Below are positions 44,822-54,295 of a stretch of 64,000 nt of DNA, piece by piece (position 1 is the first letter of the stretch; each line of letters starts with the position of its first letter). The position numbers and the translations under genes were made by a program. Below the pieces are notes generated by a model. The model saw only the letters and a program-made list of their open reading frames with translations, did no database searches and was not told the origin of the DNA. Origin of the DNA: Roseovarius lutimaris (GTDB lineage Bacteria; Pseudomonadota; Alphaproteobacteria; Rhodobacterales; Rhodobacteraceae); assembly GCF_900115165.1 (NCBI RefSeq), contig NZ_FOVP01000003.1, positions 62,001 through 126,000 on the forward strand, written 5' to 3'.

Positions 44822-46090
44822 ATGCGCGCCCTCGCCTCCCTTCTGGTGCTTTGCCTTTCGCTGCCCGGCCTTGCCGTGGCGGGCGCGCGCGATGTGCCGG
44901 CCGGGGGCGGGGTCCTGGCGCAGGCCATAGAAATGGCCGGGGCGGGGGATAGCCTCCGCCTTGGCCCCGGCCAGCATCAGGGCGGGTTTGAAATAACGCG
45001 CCCCCTGACGATTGACTGCGCGACGGGCGCCGTGATTGATGCGGGCGGGCAGGGCTCGGTCCTGACACTAAGCGCGCCGGATGTGACCGTTCAGGGCTGT
45101 ACCATCGTAGGCTCGGGCAGCGATCATGAGGCGCTCGATAGCGGTATTCGCCTGCTCAAGGGTGCGGACGACGCGCGCATTCTTGACAACCATCTGAGCG
45201 GCAATCTTTACGGCGTCGATATCCACGGCGCCCGCAATGCAAAGGTCGCGGGCAATGTGATCGAGGGCCGACGCGATCACCGGATGAACGCGCGCGGCAA
45301 TGGTGTCTACCTCTGGGACGCGCGCGGCGCGGAAGTGGTCGGCAACGATATCCGCTGGGGGCGCGACGGCATTTTTGTCAATACCTCGCACTCCAACGCC
45401 TTTGTCGGCAACCGCTTTCGCGACCTGCGCTTTGCGGTGCATTTCATGTACGCCAATAAGGCGGAAGTGCGCGGCAATCTCTCGATCGGCAACCACCTTG
45501 GGTATGCGGTGATGTTTTCCAAGGGTCTCAAGCTTTTGAACAACGTCTCGCTGGGGGATGCGCAGCATGGTGTCATGCTGAACTACACCAATAGCTCCGA
45601 GGTGCGCGGCAACCTTGTCAAAAACGGCAGCGACCGCTGTCTGTTCGTCTATAACGCCCACAAGAACCAGATCACCGGCAACCGGTTCGAGCGGTGCAGC
45701 ATCGGCGTGCATTTCACCGCCGGCTCCGAGCGCAACGCGATCAGCGGAAATGCCTTTGTCGGCAATCGCACGCAGGTGAAATATGTCGGCTCCAAATGGC
45801 TGGACTGGAGCGATGACGGCATCGGCAACTACTGGTCCGATTTCGCCGCCTATGACCTCAACGGTGACGGGCTGGCCGACACGGCCTATCGCCCCAACGA
45901 CAGCATGGATCATATCCTCTGGACCCAGCCGTCGGCGCGGCTGCTTCTGGGGGCGCCGGCGGTTCAGCTTGTGAAATGGGCGCAATCGGCCTTTCCGGCG
46001 CTCTTGCCCGGCGGGGTGATCGACAAGGCCCCGCTGATGCAGCCGGTCGATATCGCGATACCAGATTGGGAGACCCGGCATGACGGATGA
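44822..46090 (+). CDS. nosD: NosD, periplasmic copper-site maturation protein
   Basis: 422 aa. Sec signal MRALASLLVLCLSLPGLAVA (~20). The mature part is a right-handed parallel beta-helix made of repeated GN-x-V/I and N-x-I coils (CASH/pectate-lyase-like), for example YGVDIHGARNAKVAGNVIEG and GVMLNYTNSSEVRGNLVKNG. NosD works with the NosFY transporter to supply sulfide or copper for the CuZ [4Cu:2S] site. Begins 4 bp after nosZ and overlaps nosF by 11 bp. Confidence 0.96.
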   Translation: MRALASLLVLCLSLPGLAVAGARDVPAGGGVLAQAIEMAGAGDSLRLGPGQHQGGFEITRPLTIDCATGAVIDAGGQGSVLTLSAPDVTVQGCTIVGSGSDHEALDSGIRLLKGADDARILDNHLSGNLYGVDIHGARNAKVAGNVIEGRRDHRMNARGNGVYLWDARGAEVVGNDIRWGRDGIFVNTSHSNAFVGNRFRDLRFAVHFMYANKAEVRGNLSIGNHLGYAVMFSKGLKLLNNVSLGDAQHGVMLNYTNSSEVRGNLVKNGSDRCLFVYNAHKNQITGNRFERCSIGVHFTAGSERNAISGNAFVGNRTQVKYVGSKWLDWSDDGIGNYWSDFAAYDLNGDGLADTAYRPNDSMDHILWTQPSARLLLGAPAVQLVKWAQSAFPALLPGGVIDKAPLMQPVDIAIPDWETRHDG

Positions 46091-46985
46091 CACGCGGGCC
46101 CTTGCGGTTTCGGCCCTGACCAAGACCTATGGTCAGGCCGAGGTTCTCTGCGGCATCGACCTTAATGTCGCCGCCGGGGAACGGGTTGCCCTGCTGGGCC
46201 ACAACGGCGCGGGCAAATCCACCCTGATCAAGCTTGTCCTCGGGTTGATCCGGGCCACGGGCGGCACAATCACTGTGGCGGGTCACGCCCCCGGCAGCAT
46301 GGCCGCGCGCCGCGCCACCGCCTACCTGCCCGAGCAGGTCGCGTTTCACAAATCCCTGACCGGGCGCGAACAACTCACCACCTTTGCGCGACTGGCGGGC
46401 GAGCATCCCAAAACCGTATCCCCCCTGCTTGAGCGGGTCGGTCTGGCCGAGGCCGCCGACCGGCGGATCGGCACATGGTCCAAGGGGATGCGGCAAAGGC
46501 TTGGGCTTGCGCAGGCGCTTTTGGGCCGTCGCCGCGTGGCCCTGCTGGACGAGCCGACAAGCGGGCTTGACCCGATATCGCGGCACGATCTTTACGCGGT
46601 GATCGCGGAGATGGCCGCAGGCGGCACCGCCGTTCTGATCGCCAGTCACGCCCTGACCGAGCTTGAGGCGCGCACCGACCGGATCGCGATCATGCGCAAG
46701 GGGCGGCTGGTCGCCGATGATACCTTGCCCGGGCTTAGCCAGCAGGCGGGCCTGCCCACCCGCATCCGCCTGACCGCGCGTGACGGGGCGGCGGACCGGG
46801 TTCATGCCCAATTGGGCGGCGCGCGGGTCAATGGCTGCGCGGTCGAGCTCTGCTGTACCGCCGATCAGAAAATGGCCCAGCTCGCCCGCATTTCCGGGCT
46901 TGGCGACGCGGTTCGCGATATCGAGATGGCCCCGCCCAGCCTTGAGGATATCTATCGCCACTATTGTGGGGAGGCCCGCCAATGA
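46080..46985 (+). CDS. nosF: NosF, ABC ATPase for NosZ maturation
   Basis: 301 aa. Walker A LGHNGAGKSTLIKLVLGLIR, Q-loop AYLPEQVAFHKSLTGREQL, signature WSKGMRQRLGLAQALLGRRR (SKGMRQR in place of LSGGQ, typical of the export-type ABC-2 ATPases), Walker B VALLDEPTSGLDPISRHDLY, H-loop LIASHALTELEA. It powers the NosY permease. The last 80 residues form a small C-terminal domain. Overlaps nosY (ATGA). Confidence 0.96.
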   Translation: MTDDTRALAVSALTKTYGQAEVLCGIDLNVAAGERVALLGHNGAGKSTLIKLVLGLIRATGGTITVAGHAPGSMAARRATAYLPEQVAFHKSLTGREQLTTFARLAGEHPKTVSPLLERVGLAEAADRRIGTWSKGMRQRLGLAQALLGRRRVALLDEPTSGLDPISRHDLYAVIAEMAAGGTAVLIASHALTELEARTDRIAIMRKGRLVADDTLPGLSQQAGLPTRIRLTARDGAADRVHAQLGGARVNGCAVELCCTADQKMAQLARISGLGDAVRDIEMAPPSLEDIYRHYCGEARQ

Positions 46986-47806
46986 TCCGTCGCATCCTTG
47001 CCATCGCCATGGCCGAATTCCGCATCCAGCGGCGCAATCGCTGGCTGGTCTCGGCCACCTCGCTGATGACGCTGTTTGCACTGGCCCTCACCTTTGCCGG
47101 ATCGGCCCCGACGGGCACGCTCGGGGTGGATCTGCTGACCGTTTCGGTGGCCTCGATGACCACTCTGGCGGTTTACCTCGCGCCATTTCTGGCGCTGATG
47201 ATCGCATTTGACGCCATCGCGGGCGAGGCCGAGCGTGGCACGCTGGGGCTGGTGCTGACCTATCCGCTTAGCCGGGGTGAGATGCTTCTGGGGAAATTCG
47301 CGGCCCATCTTTCGGTGCTGAGCATCGCCATCTCGCTGGGGCTTGCCTCGGCCGGGGTCGCGGCGGCCCTTGCCGGTGGCGCCGGACCCGAGAGCCTGCT
47401 GGCGCTTGCCCGCCTTATTGTCACGGCGATCTTGCTGGGGGCGTGTTTTCTGGCGCTTGGCTATGCCGCCTCGGCTCTTTCAAATAGCGTTGCAGGCGCG
47501 GCGGGGCTTGCCGTGGGTCTCTGGCTGGTGCTGGTGGTGCTTTACGATCTGGGGCTTTTGGGGGCGCTGGTCTTTGACAACGGTGGAGGGTTCACCAGCC
47601 ATGTCTTTCCCTGGCTGCTGGCCGCCAACCCGGCGGATGCTTTCCGCCTGTGGAACGTGGCCGACTCGCAGCAGGTGGCGCTGGTCTCGGGCATGGCGGG
47701 GGCCGGGGCGGCCTTGCCCGTGTGGGCGGCGCCGCTGTCGCTGTTCCTCTGGCCTTTGCTGGCGCTCGGGCTGGCGCGCGCCGCCTTTGCGAGGGTCGAG
47801 CCATGA
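46982..47806 (+). CDS. nosY: NosY, ABC permease for NosZ maturation
   Basis: 274 aa integral membrane protein with six helices (residues ~20-40, 58-80, 105-130, 140-165, 172-195, 245-270). The N-terminus MIRRILAIAMAEFRIQRRNR is the amphipathic entry helix typical of NosY; FDAIAGEAERGTLGLVLTYP is the ABC-2 coupling region. Moves the sulfur species needed by NosD across the membrane. Overlaps nosF and nosL with ATGA on both sides. Confidence 0.94.
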   Translation: MIRRILAIAMAEFRIQRRNRWLVSATSLMTLFALALTFAGSAPTGTLGVDLLTVSVASMTTLAVYLAPFLALMIAFDAIAGEAERGTLGLVLTYPLSRGEMLLGKFAAHLSVLSIAISLGLASAGVAAALAGGAGPESLLALARLIVTAILLGACFLALGYAASALSNSVAGAAGLAVGLWLVLVVLYDLGLLGALVFDNGGGFTSHVFPWLLAANPADAFRLWNVADSQQVALVSGMAGAGAALPVWAAPLSLFLWPLLALGLARAAFARVEP

Positions 47807-48330
47807 CGCGCCCTATCCTTGTATCCTTTCTGCTTGCCACCACGCTGCTTGCGGCGTGCAAAGAGGAGAGGGCCCAGGCTCCTGATCCGATCACCATGAC
47901 CTCGGACGCGCTGAGCCATTTTTGCATGATGCAGGTCGACAACCACCCCGGCCCCAAGGCGCAAATACACCTCAAGGGCCTGCCCGATCCGATCTTTTTC
48001 GCGCAGATGCGCGATGCGCTCGCCTATGTGAAAGGGCCGGAGCGGGACGCCGATATCCTTGCCTTTTACGTCAGCGACATGGGCGCGGCGCCCGATTGGG
48101 AAACGCCCGGCATCGACAACTGGATCGCCGCAGAAACCGCAGCCTTCGTGGTCGGTGCCGATGTCACCGGCGGCATGGGCGCGCCCGAAATCGTGCCGTT
48201 TTCCGACCCCGCCCTGGCACAGGATTTCGCCGCCGACAAAGGCGGCGAGGTGATGTCCCTGGAGGAGATCCCGGCGGCAACCGTGCTTGCGCCGGTCGAT
48301 ATCATTTTGAACGAGGAGCCCCCGTCATGA
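47803..48330 (+). CDS. nosL: NosL, copper-chaperone lipoprotein
   Basis: 175 aa. Type II signal MTRPILVSFLLATTLLAACK with lipobox LAAC, so anchored at Cys19. FCMMQVDNH carries the Cys-Met-Met copper ligands (the Cys-Gly-Met of other NosL proteins reads Cys-Met-Met here). NosL binds Cu(I) and hands it to the NosDFY machinery for NosZ. Overlaps nosY and nosX by ATGA. Confidence 0.95.
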   Translation: MTRPILVSFLLATTLLAACKEERAQAPDPITMTSDALSHFCMMQVDNHPGPKAQIHLKGLPDPIFFAQMRDALAYVKGPERDADILAFYVSDMGAAPDWETPGIDNWIAAETAAFVVGADVTGGMGAPEIVPFSDPALAQDFAADKGGEVMSLEEIPAATVLAPVDIILNEEPPS

Positions 48331-49217
48331 CCCCAACCCGCCGTCGTTTCCTGAGTATTTCCGCCGCCGCCCTGGCCTTGCCGGGGGCGGCACTGGCAAC
48401 TGCGCAAACCGCGCGCTGGACCGGGGGGGCGCTTGGGGCACCGGCCTCGGTGACGCTTGTCGGCATAAGCCCGATTGACGCCCGCCCGGTCTTTGCCCGG
48501 CTTGAGGCCGAGCTTGCGCGGCTTGAGCGCATCTTCAGCCTCTACCGCGCCGAGAGCGCCCTCGTGCGGCTTAATCAAACCGGTCGCCTAACAAACCCTC
48601 CGCCTGAATTGCTTGAGCTTCTGACGCTTGCGGGTACGATTCACAACGCCACAAACGGTGCCTTTGACCCCACGGTTCAACCGCTTTGGCAGGCGTTGGC
48701 CACGGGCGGAGATGTCACTGCTGCAAGCAATAATGTCGGCTGGGAAAGTCTGCATTTCGATGCGAAGGAGGTGCGCTTTGCCCGCCCCGGCATGGCGCTG
48801 ACCCTCAATGGAATTGCACAGGGCGAGATTACCGACCGCATCGCGGCGCTGCTCGGCGATGAGGGATTTGGCGATATTCTTGTCGATCTCGGCGAAATCG
48901 TTGGGCGTGGCCAACGCCCCGATGGCACCCCCTGGCAGGCCGGGATTGCCACGCCGCAGGGCGACATTGTCCACCGCGTCACCCTGCGTGACCGCGCCCT
49001 TGCCACATCGGCCCCGAACGGCACCCGTCTGAGCGCGGTTCAGGGCCACATCCTTGGCCCGCAAGGGCAAGCGCCACGCCACAGCCTTGTGAGCCTGTCC
49101 GCGCCAAGCGCGGCTTTGGCGGATGGGCTTTCAACCGCGCTTTGCCTGCTTGAGAAACAGGCGGCACAAGCGGCAGTGCGCCGCTTTGCAGGCGCCACAA
49201 TCGAAACCATTGCCTGA
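48327..49217 (+). CDS. nosX: NosX, ApbE-type FMN transferase
   Basis: 296 aa from ATG at 48327. The Tat-like signal TRRRFLSISAAALALPGAAL precedes a periplasmic ApbE domain (VFARLEAELARLERIFSLYR, NGAFDPTVQPLWQALATGGD, GIAQGEITDRIAALLGDEGF, ILVDLGEIVGRGQRPDGTPW). It attaches FMN covalently to the NosR flavin domain using FAD as donor. The motif typical of active ApbE (NLGGN) reads DLGEI here, as known in NosX proteins. Last of the coupled nos genes. Confidence 0.94.
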   Translation: MTPTRRRFLSISAAALALPGAALATAQTARWTGGALGAPASVTLVGISPIDARPVFARLEAELARLERIFSLYRAESALVRLNQTGRLTNPPPELLELLTLAGTIHNATNGAFDPTVQPLWQALATGGDVTAASNNVGWESLHFDAKEVRFARPGMALTLNGIAQGEITDRIAALLGDEGFGDILVDLGEIVGRGQRPDGTPWQAGIATPQGDIVHRVTLRDRALATSAPNGTRLSAVQGHILGPQGQAPRHSLVSLSAPSAALADGLSTALCLLEKQAAQAAVRRFAGATIETIA

Positions 49218-49249
49218 CAATCATGTCCAACAAAACAGGAGAACGACCC

Positions 49250-49630
49250 ATGAAAATCAACCTTATGACTGCCGCCGCGGTGGCCTTGACGCTGGCCACC
49301 CCAGCCTTTGCCGAAGGCGACGCCGAAGTCGGCGAAAAGGTGTTCAGGAAATGCAAGGCCTGCCATCAGGTGGGCGAGGACGCAAAAAACCGCGTTGGCC
49401 CGGTCCTTAACGGCATCGTCGGGCAACCGGCGGGGGCTGTGGAAGACTTCAAATATTCCAAAGTGATGCAAGAACGTGCCGCCGAGGGGCTTGTCTGGAC
49501 CGATGAGGAGCTGAGCGCCTTTCTGGCCAGCCCGAAGAAATACATGAAGGGCACCAAGATGTCCTTTGCCGGGCTGCGCAAGGATGACGATATCGAGGAC
49601 GTGATCGCCTATCTGGCAAGCTTCGAATAG
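49250..49630 (+). CDS. Periplasmic class I c-type cytochrome
   Basis: 126 aa from ATG at 49250 (AGGAGA upstream). Sec signal MKINLMTAAAVALTLATPAF cleaved after AFA (~21). One heme-binding site CKACH (35-39) and a distal Met in GTKMSFAG; the length and the KxC-KxCH layout are those of cytochrome c2/c550-type electron carriers. Linked to the nos operon by a 32 bp gap, it is a likely electron donor to NosZ or NirS, replacing the pseudoazurin or c550 used in other denitrifiers. A strong terminator follows. Confidence 0.93.
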   Translation: MKINLMTAAAVALTLATPAFAEGDAEVGEKVFRKCKACHQVGEDAKNRVGPVLNGIVGQPAGAVEDFKYSKVMQERAAEGLVWTDEELSAFLASPKKYMKGTKMSFAGLRKDDDIEDVIAYLASFE

Positions 49631-49647
49631 GTCGCCGACAACCTGTC

Positions 49648-49683
49648 ATGGCCGCCCCGCACCGTGCCGGGCGGCCATTTTCA
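49648..49683. terminator. Bidirectional hairpin terminator between the cytochrome c gene and the nir operon
   Basis: ATGGCCGCCC (49648-49657) pairs perfectly with GGGCGGCCAT (49669-49678) around an 11-base loop, followed by TTTTC on the plus strand. It stands exactly between two convergent genes and can serve both, though the minus strand has only a short T-run. Confidence 0.85.
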
Positions 49684-49914
49684 CTTGCGCCCCTCGGCCT
49701 CATCAATCAGACTGCGCACCCATTTCGTGATCCACCAGTTCACCGGCAGACCAAGCGGAACACAGGCGATCAGCGCCGTCACCGGAGAGAGAGCAGGCAG
49801 ACCGATCGCCTGCCACATCAGACCCAGCAGGAACAGGTTGATCGCCACCGCCAATGCGGTGAACGGATAGAGCAGCAGGTAGAGCTTTGTCAGGTTCGGG
49901 CCGGTCTCGGTCAT
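49681..49914 (-). CDS. Small two-helix membrane protein, possibly NnrT
   Basis: 77 aa. Two hydrophobic helices (LYLLLYPFTALAVAINLFLL and TALIACVPLGLPVNWWI) with a charged C-terminus (WVRSLIDEAEGRK). It overlaps the chelatase gene by 4 bp (ATGA) at the end of the nir operon. Small proteins of this size and place in Rhodobacter nir/nor regions have been called NnrT; I cannot verify the homology from sequence alone. Probably real because of coupling and clear membrane design; function unknown. Confidence 0.7.
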   Translation of the reverse strand: MTETGPNLTKLYLLLYPFTALAVAINLFLLGLMWQAIGLPALSPVTALIACVPLGLPVNWWITKWVRSLIDEAEGRK

Positions 49915-50624
49915 GCCTTGACGCGCGCCTCCGTCTGCGCCCCTGTCAGCGCCCGTGCCACCAGCGCCGCCACACCGGGCGCCGTGCCGATCGGCTCAAG
50001 CGCAACACCCTTGAACTCCGCCAGCTCAAGCGCCTCCGGGATATCGTCAAGCACATGGCCGCCCTTGGCGGCAAAGAACGGCATACAGATCGCCTTTTGG
50101 CCAAGATCAAACGCCATATCGGCGAGATAAGGCGCCTCTTCGACAAAGCCGACGCGGATGTCGGCAAAGGACATACGCCCCGTGAGGGCGCGCGCAAAGG
50201 CCTGCGTGTCGCGCGCCGAATTGCGGCTGCGTCCCGACCCGTGGGCGGCGATGAAAAGTCGGGTCTCAGAAGGCTGCCAGCCTTCGCGCGCCATGACGTC
50301 GCGCAACAGTTCTGCGGTCATGTCCGGAAGGCCGGGATCAAGGCCGAGAGGCGGCAATATATCGGCCTGCCTGTCGCGCAACCGCTTGCGAAGCTCGTCG
50401 CCGGTGAACCATCCTGCGGTCATGAACAGCGGATAGATAAGCGGATGCGGTCCCGATCCCTGCAATGCGGCCTCAAGCGCGCCGGGCTTGGCCAGGGTCG
50501 CGCTTGCAATCTGCCAGTCGGGCAGGGCGCGGCCCACCTCGGCGGCAAATGCCGCCAGTGTGGCCTCGGCCGGCTCTGGATCAGAGGGTTGTCCGTGGCT
50601 GACGATGATCGCGCTCTGTTTAAT
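49911..50624 (-). CDS. CbiX/SirB-type sirohydrochlorin chelatase, apparently with ATT start
   Basis: 237 aa if begun at the ATT at 50624, which overlaps the nirN stop (CATTAA) and follows GGAAGG by eight bases. The conventional start at GTG 50537 would delete AIIVSHGQPSDPE, which carries the catalytic His of the first CbiX half; no ATG, GTG or TTG exists between. The second half shows the matching LFIAAHGSGRSRNS. Two-domain CbiX-L layout. The family inserts Fe or Co into sirohydrochlorin. In this operon the job would be iron insertion to make siroheme, the heme d1 precursor, since NirE only reaches precorrin-2. Confidence 0.82.
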   Translation of the reverse strand: MKQSAIIVSHGQPSDPEPAEATLAAFAAEVGRALPDWQIASATLAKPGALEAALQGSGPHPLIYPLFMTAGWFTGDELRKRLRDRQADILPPLGLDPGLPDMTAELLRDVMAREGWQPSETRLFIAAHGSGRSRNSARDTQAFARALTGRMSFADIRVGFVEEAPYLADMAFDLGQKAICMPFFAAKGGHVLDDIPEALELAEFKGVALEPIGTAPGVAALVARALTGAQTEARVKA

Positions 50625-52167
50625 GGCTTGTTCCTTCCGAGAATGTTATCTTGTTGAAAACATTATATTTGCCAGAGGGCTTGCGCATCGGCAGGCGGGT
50701 CACCTCTTCCAGGGTTGCGGCGTCATAGACGATGACCGCGCCGTCGTTTTCCCAGACCGAGACAAGGGCATGGCTGCCGTCGCGGGTAAATTCGACATGC
50801 GCCAGCGTGGCCCCCGGCACCGGGCGCAGGGTCTTGACGATCTCAAGGCTTTGCTTGTCGATCACATGCATCACGTCCTTGTTCGGTCCAAAAAACACAT
50901 CCGACCAGAAGTAGGGCGAATCCTCGTGACTTCTAAGAAAAAATCCCGGCCCGTCGGTTTTGATCGTCTGGATCACCTGCCAGGTTTCGGTGTCGATCAC
51001 CGACAGCATGCCCTCTTTCAGATGCGGCGTTGCCATCACCCGGCGGCCATCCCTTTCCCAGGAAATGCCCGACCCCAGGTGCGGCATGCCGGGCAGGGGC
51101 AGTTCGGCAACCTCGCGGCCCACGTTGAGGTTCACAACCACGCCGCGCTCGGTATTGCGCGCCGCCCCGATCAGATGGCGGTAATCATCGGTGAAAAAGA
51201 AATCGTCCAACGGTTCCGTGATCTCGATCCGGCGGCGGGCAAACAGGCCCTGCGAGGATGGAAGCGCCTCGATCATGCCCTTTTCGCGGCTGTGCACGAA
51301 CCCCTCGTAAACCGCTTTGGCCTCGGGGTCGGTCGCCACCTCCCAGATCTCGGGGGTGTCTTTCAGGGCCAGAATAAAGCTCTGACGTTGCGGGGCCTGA
51401 TAAACCGCCGAGACCCGGCTTGGGGTGCCATCCTTGCCCACGACCGGCATGACGCGCTCAACGCCAAGGTCCTCGGTCGACAAGAGGCTCAGCGTCATCG
51501 GCAGGTAATTGGCCACCGCCAGATGCTTGCCATCGGCACTCATCGCGATGTTGCGGCTGTTTAGCCCGGCGCGCACGCGGCCCACCTGATGCAGCGACCA
51601 GATGTCGTATTTCTGCACCCAGCCATCGCGCGACATGATGAAAACATAGCGCCCATCGGGGCTGAACTTGGGGCCACCATGCACGACAAAGGGCGTCTCG
51701 AACCGGTCCAGAACCTCGAAGGTGTCGCCATCCAGCACGCTGATATGGTGATCGCCGGTTTCCACCACCAGCGTGATGTTCAGCGGATCGGCGTCAAATA
51801 CCGGTGCATCCGCGGCGCGGTAATCGGGGTCAAACCAGCGGGTTTGGGCAATCTCCTCTGGCCCCCATGCGGGCACCGAAGCAAGCGGCGTTTTCACATA
51901 GGCGGCCAGGGCCGCGATCTGTTCGGGGCTCAGCGCCTTGTCAAAGGCCGGCATCTGCGTGGCGGCGCGGCCATGGGCAATCACCTCAGCCACCTTTGGC
52001 CCGCGCATTCGCCCCAAGGTCTCGGGGATCAGCGCAGGTCCGCTGCCGCCCAGCCGATCCGCCCCGTGACAGGCGGCGCATTCGCTGCGGTAGGTCTGTG
52101 CCGGGTCGGCCGCTGCCGCACCCGCGCCGAGCAACAGCGCACTAGCTAAAACGGTGAATCGGGTCAT
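50620..52167 (-). CDS. nirN: NirN, dihydro-heme d1 dehydrogenase
   Basis: 515 aa. Sec signal [20 protein letters not shown] (~20) then a cytochrome c domain with CAACH (30-34) and Met in TQMPAFD, followed by an eight-bladed propeller domain binding d1-type heme ([60 protein letters not shown]). It is a paralogue of NirS and carries out the last step of heme d1 synthesis in the periplasm. Shorter than NirS because the N-terminal extension is absent. Overlaps nirJ by 26 bp; its stop overlaps the chelatase start. Confidence 0.93.
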   Translation of the reverse strand: MTRFTVLASALLLGAGAAAADPAQTYRSECAACHGADRLGGSGPALIPETLGRMRGPKVAEVIAHGRAATQMPAFDKALSPEQIAALAAYVKTPLASVPAWGPEEIAQTRWFDPDYRAADAPVFDADPLNITLVVETGDHHISVLDGDTFEVLDRFETPFVVHGGPKFSPDGRYVFIMSRDGWVQKYDIWSLHQVGRVRAGLNSRNIAMSADGKHLAVANYLPMTLSLLSTEDLGVERVMPVVGKDGTPSRVSAVYQAPQRQSFILALKDTPEIWEVATDPEAKAVYEGFVHSREKGMIEALPSSQGLFARRRIEITEPLDDFFFTDDYRHLIGAARNTERGVVVNLNVGREVAELPLPGMPHLGSGISWERDGRRVMATPHLKEGMLSVIDTETWQVIQTIKTDGPGFFLRSHEDSPYFWSDVFFGPNKDVMHVIDKQSLEIVKTLRPVPGATLAHVEFTRDGSHALVSVWENDGAVIVYDAATLEEVTRLPMRKPSGKYNVFNKITFSEGTSH

Positions 52168-53359
52168 GCTTCTTGCCTTTGAACGGAGTCACAGTCAGGC
52201 GCTCGCCCGCACCGGTCACCCCGATTTCACGATCACTCAGGTAACAGGCCGGATCTTCGGCCCAGGGGTCGCCGGTCAGTTGCAGCGCACGAATGCGGGT
52301 ATTGCCGCCACAGACCGATTTGAAGGCGCATTGCCCGCATCGCCCCTTGAGCGGGCGGGGCCGAAGGCGCAGTTGCGCCAGCATCGCATCCTCGCCGGTC
52401 CACAGCTCGGAAAACGGTGTGGTCTTGACGTTGCCCACGGTATAATCCGACCAATAGGTATCGGGATGCACCCGCCCAAGCGTGTCGATATTGCCCACGC
52501 CAAGCCCCGACGAATTGCCGCCCCAGGCCTCAAGGTGATCGCGCAGATGCGCCACGCGGGCCTCGTCGAAATGGCGCTCGGCCCACCGCAGCATATAGAC
52601 CGCGTCGGCGTCGTTATTGCCGGTCACGATGTCCAGTGGGGCATTTTCGGCCACCCCGACCCAGGCGCGATCAATCAATTCGTCGAGCGCCCTGCGGGTA
52701 TGGGCATGCACCGCATCCTCGCCCCGGTTCTTGTCGCCACGCCCGGCATAGACCAGATGACTGAGGTAGAATTTATCGACGCCCTCATCGTCGCAAAGCT
52801 GCAACAGATCGGGCAATTGCGTGGCGTTGTCGCGCGTCAGGGTAAAGCGCAGCCCCACCTTGATGCCGCGCTTCTTGCACTCGCGCACGCCGCGTAGCGC
52901 GTCGTCAAAGGCGCCGTCGACGCCGCGAAACCAGTCATTGGTGCGGCCTATCCCGTCGATGGAAATGCCGACATACTGAAACCCGATTTCGGCCACCCGG
53001 TCGGCGGCCTCGCCGTGGATCTTGGTGCCATTGGTGCTAAGGGCCAGAAACCGCACCTTCTTTTTTGCCGCCTCGGCCAGCTCAAAGAAATCGAACCGTC
53101 CCATCGGCTCGCCGCCCGACAGGATCAGCGCCGGAATGCCGAAGTCGCCCAGATCATCCAGCACGCCCATCGCCTGCTCATGGCTCAATTCACCGGGGAA
53201 ATCGACATCCGCCGAAACCGTATAGCAATGGCGGCATTTCAGATTGCAGCGCCGGGTCAGGTTCCAGATCACCACCGGCTTGACCGGCCCGCTGCCGCGC
53301 CGTGTGCGCACCGGCGTGGGCGTTACCAGTTGTTGCATATATTCCGAGAGGCGAAACAT
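52142..53359 (-). CDS. nirJ: NirJ, radical SAM enzyme of heme d1 synthesis
   Basis: 405 aa. Radical SAM cluster CNLKCRHC at 38-45, followed by [20 protein letters not shown] and [10 protein letters not shown] (GGEP motif binding SAM). The C-terminal SPASM-like region has [20 protein letters not shown] and CYLSDREIG for an auxiliary cluster. NirJ removes two propionate chains from didecarboxysiroheme. Starts 1 bp after the nirH stop. Cytosolic. Confidence 0.95.
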   Translation of the reverse strand: MFRLSEYMQQLVTPTPVRTRRGSGPVKPVVIWNLTRRCNLKCRHCYTVSADVDFPGELSHEQAMGVLDDLGDFGIPALILSGGEPMGRFDFFELAEAAKKKVRFLALSTNGTKIHGEAADRVAEIGFQYVGISIDGIGRTNDWFRGVDGAFDDALRGVRECKKRGIKVGLRFTLTRDNATQLPDLLQLCDDEGVDKFYLSHLVYAGRGDKNRGEDAVHAHTRRALDELIDRAWVGVAENAPLDIVTGNNDADAVYMLRWAERHFDEARVAHLRDHLEAWGGNSSGLGVGNIDTLGRVHPDTYWSDYTVGNVKTTPFSELWTGEDAMLAQLRLRPRPLKGRCGQCAFKSVCGGNTRIRALQLTGDPWAEDPACYLSDREIGVTGAGERLTVTPFKGKKHDPIHRFS

Positions 53360-53360
53360 C

Positions 53361-53849
53361 TCAGCCCTCCTTTGACCGGAGCCTGAGCCCGGTTTTCTTC
53401 AAGATACGTGTCGAATAGAGAATGTCACTGCCGCGACAGGCCGCGCCCAAAAGGGTGGCAACCTCCTGTCGCTTGGCCTCGACCTCGTCGCGGTCGCTGC
53501 CGTGGACCATTGCAAACAGGTTATAGGGCCAGTCGGGCAGGGCACGGGGGCGCTCATATGAATGGCTGACAAACTCCAGCGCGCCCACCTGCGGGCCAAG
53601 GTCCGCAATCCGCTCATCCTCAATGTCCCAGACCGACATGCCATTGGCCAGCATGCCAAGCGCATAGTGGTTGGGCGCCACGGCAATCCGGCGAATAACA
53701 CCGCTCTTTTGCATCGCGCGCAGCCGGTCGCAAAGCTCGCTTTCGCCGAGCCCCAACTCTTGCGCCACCGCCGCGTAGGGTTGCGGCACAAGTGGCAGGC
53801 CGGCCTGTGTGGCGGCGATGATCTGGCGGTCTGTGGCGTCGATGCTCAT
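53361..53849 (-). CDS. nirH: NirH-type siroheme decarboxylase subunit
   Basis: 162 aa AsnC/Lrp-like fold protein. Winged helix [20 protein letters not shown] and [20 protein letters not shown], then the RAM-like half with [40 protein letters not shown], where Tyr and His line the substrate site. With the NirD/L and NirG proteins it decarboxylates siroheme to 12,18-didecarboxysiroheme. Overlaps nirG and precedes nirJ. H/G assignment follows gene order; the subunits are similar, so the letters could be exchanged. Confidence 0.88.
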   Translation of the reverse strand: MSIDATDRQIIAATQAGLPLVPQPYAAVAQELGLGESELCDRLRAMQKSGVIRRIAVAPNHYALGMLANGMSVWDIEDERIADLGPQVGALEFVSHSYERPRALPDWPYNLFAMVHGSDRDEVEAKRQEVATLLGAACRGSDILYSTRILKKTGLRLRSKEG

Positions 53850-54295
53850 GCGGCTACCCTGAATCTGATGAAAAACTCCCGCAGTTTCGGGAAACGGAGC
53901 ACGCGCTGCCCCGTTTCCCGTTCAAGGGACTTGGCCACCGCCTCGATCTCTTCTTCGGTTTCCGTGGCCAGAACGAACCACATATTGAGGTGGTGACTGC
54001 GTTCATAATTATGCGCCACCTCGGGGCGGGCATTGACTTTAGTCAGGACCGCCTCGAAATCTTCCTCGGGCACGGCCATGGCACAGAGACAAAACGCGCC
54101 CCCCATTGCCTCGGCGTCAAAGAACGGGCCGAACCGGGTGATGATCCGGTCGGTCTTCATCCGCTCCAGCCGGGCCAGAAGATCGGCCTCGTCCAGGCCC
54201 AGCTCTTGCGCGACGACGTGAAACGGATCGGGCGTGATCGGAAACCCCTCTTGCAGATGATTGAGGATCAGGCGGTCGGTGGCGTCCAATGTCAT
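53846..54295 (-). CDS. nirG: NirG-type siroheme decarboxylase subunit
   Basis: 149 aa from ATG at 54295, which overlaps the nirDL stop (ATGA); longer frames to 54502 lie inside nirDL. MTLDATDRLILNHLQEGFPI and FHVVAQELGLDEADLLARLE form the helix-turn-helix; GPFFDAEAMGGAFCLCAMAV and RPEVAHNYERSHHLNMWFVL the catalytic half with the His-Tyr pair. Same pathway step as NirH. Coupled on both sides by ATGA. Confidence 0.9.
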   Translation of the reverse strand: MTLDATDRLILNHLQEGFPITPDPFHVVAQELGLDEADLLARLERMKTDRIITRFGPFFDAEAMGGAFCLCAMAVPEEDFEAVLTKVNARPEVAHNYERSHHLNMWFVLATETEEEIEAVAKSLERETGQRVLRFPKLREFFIRFRVAA

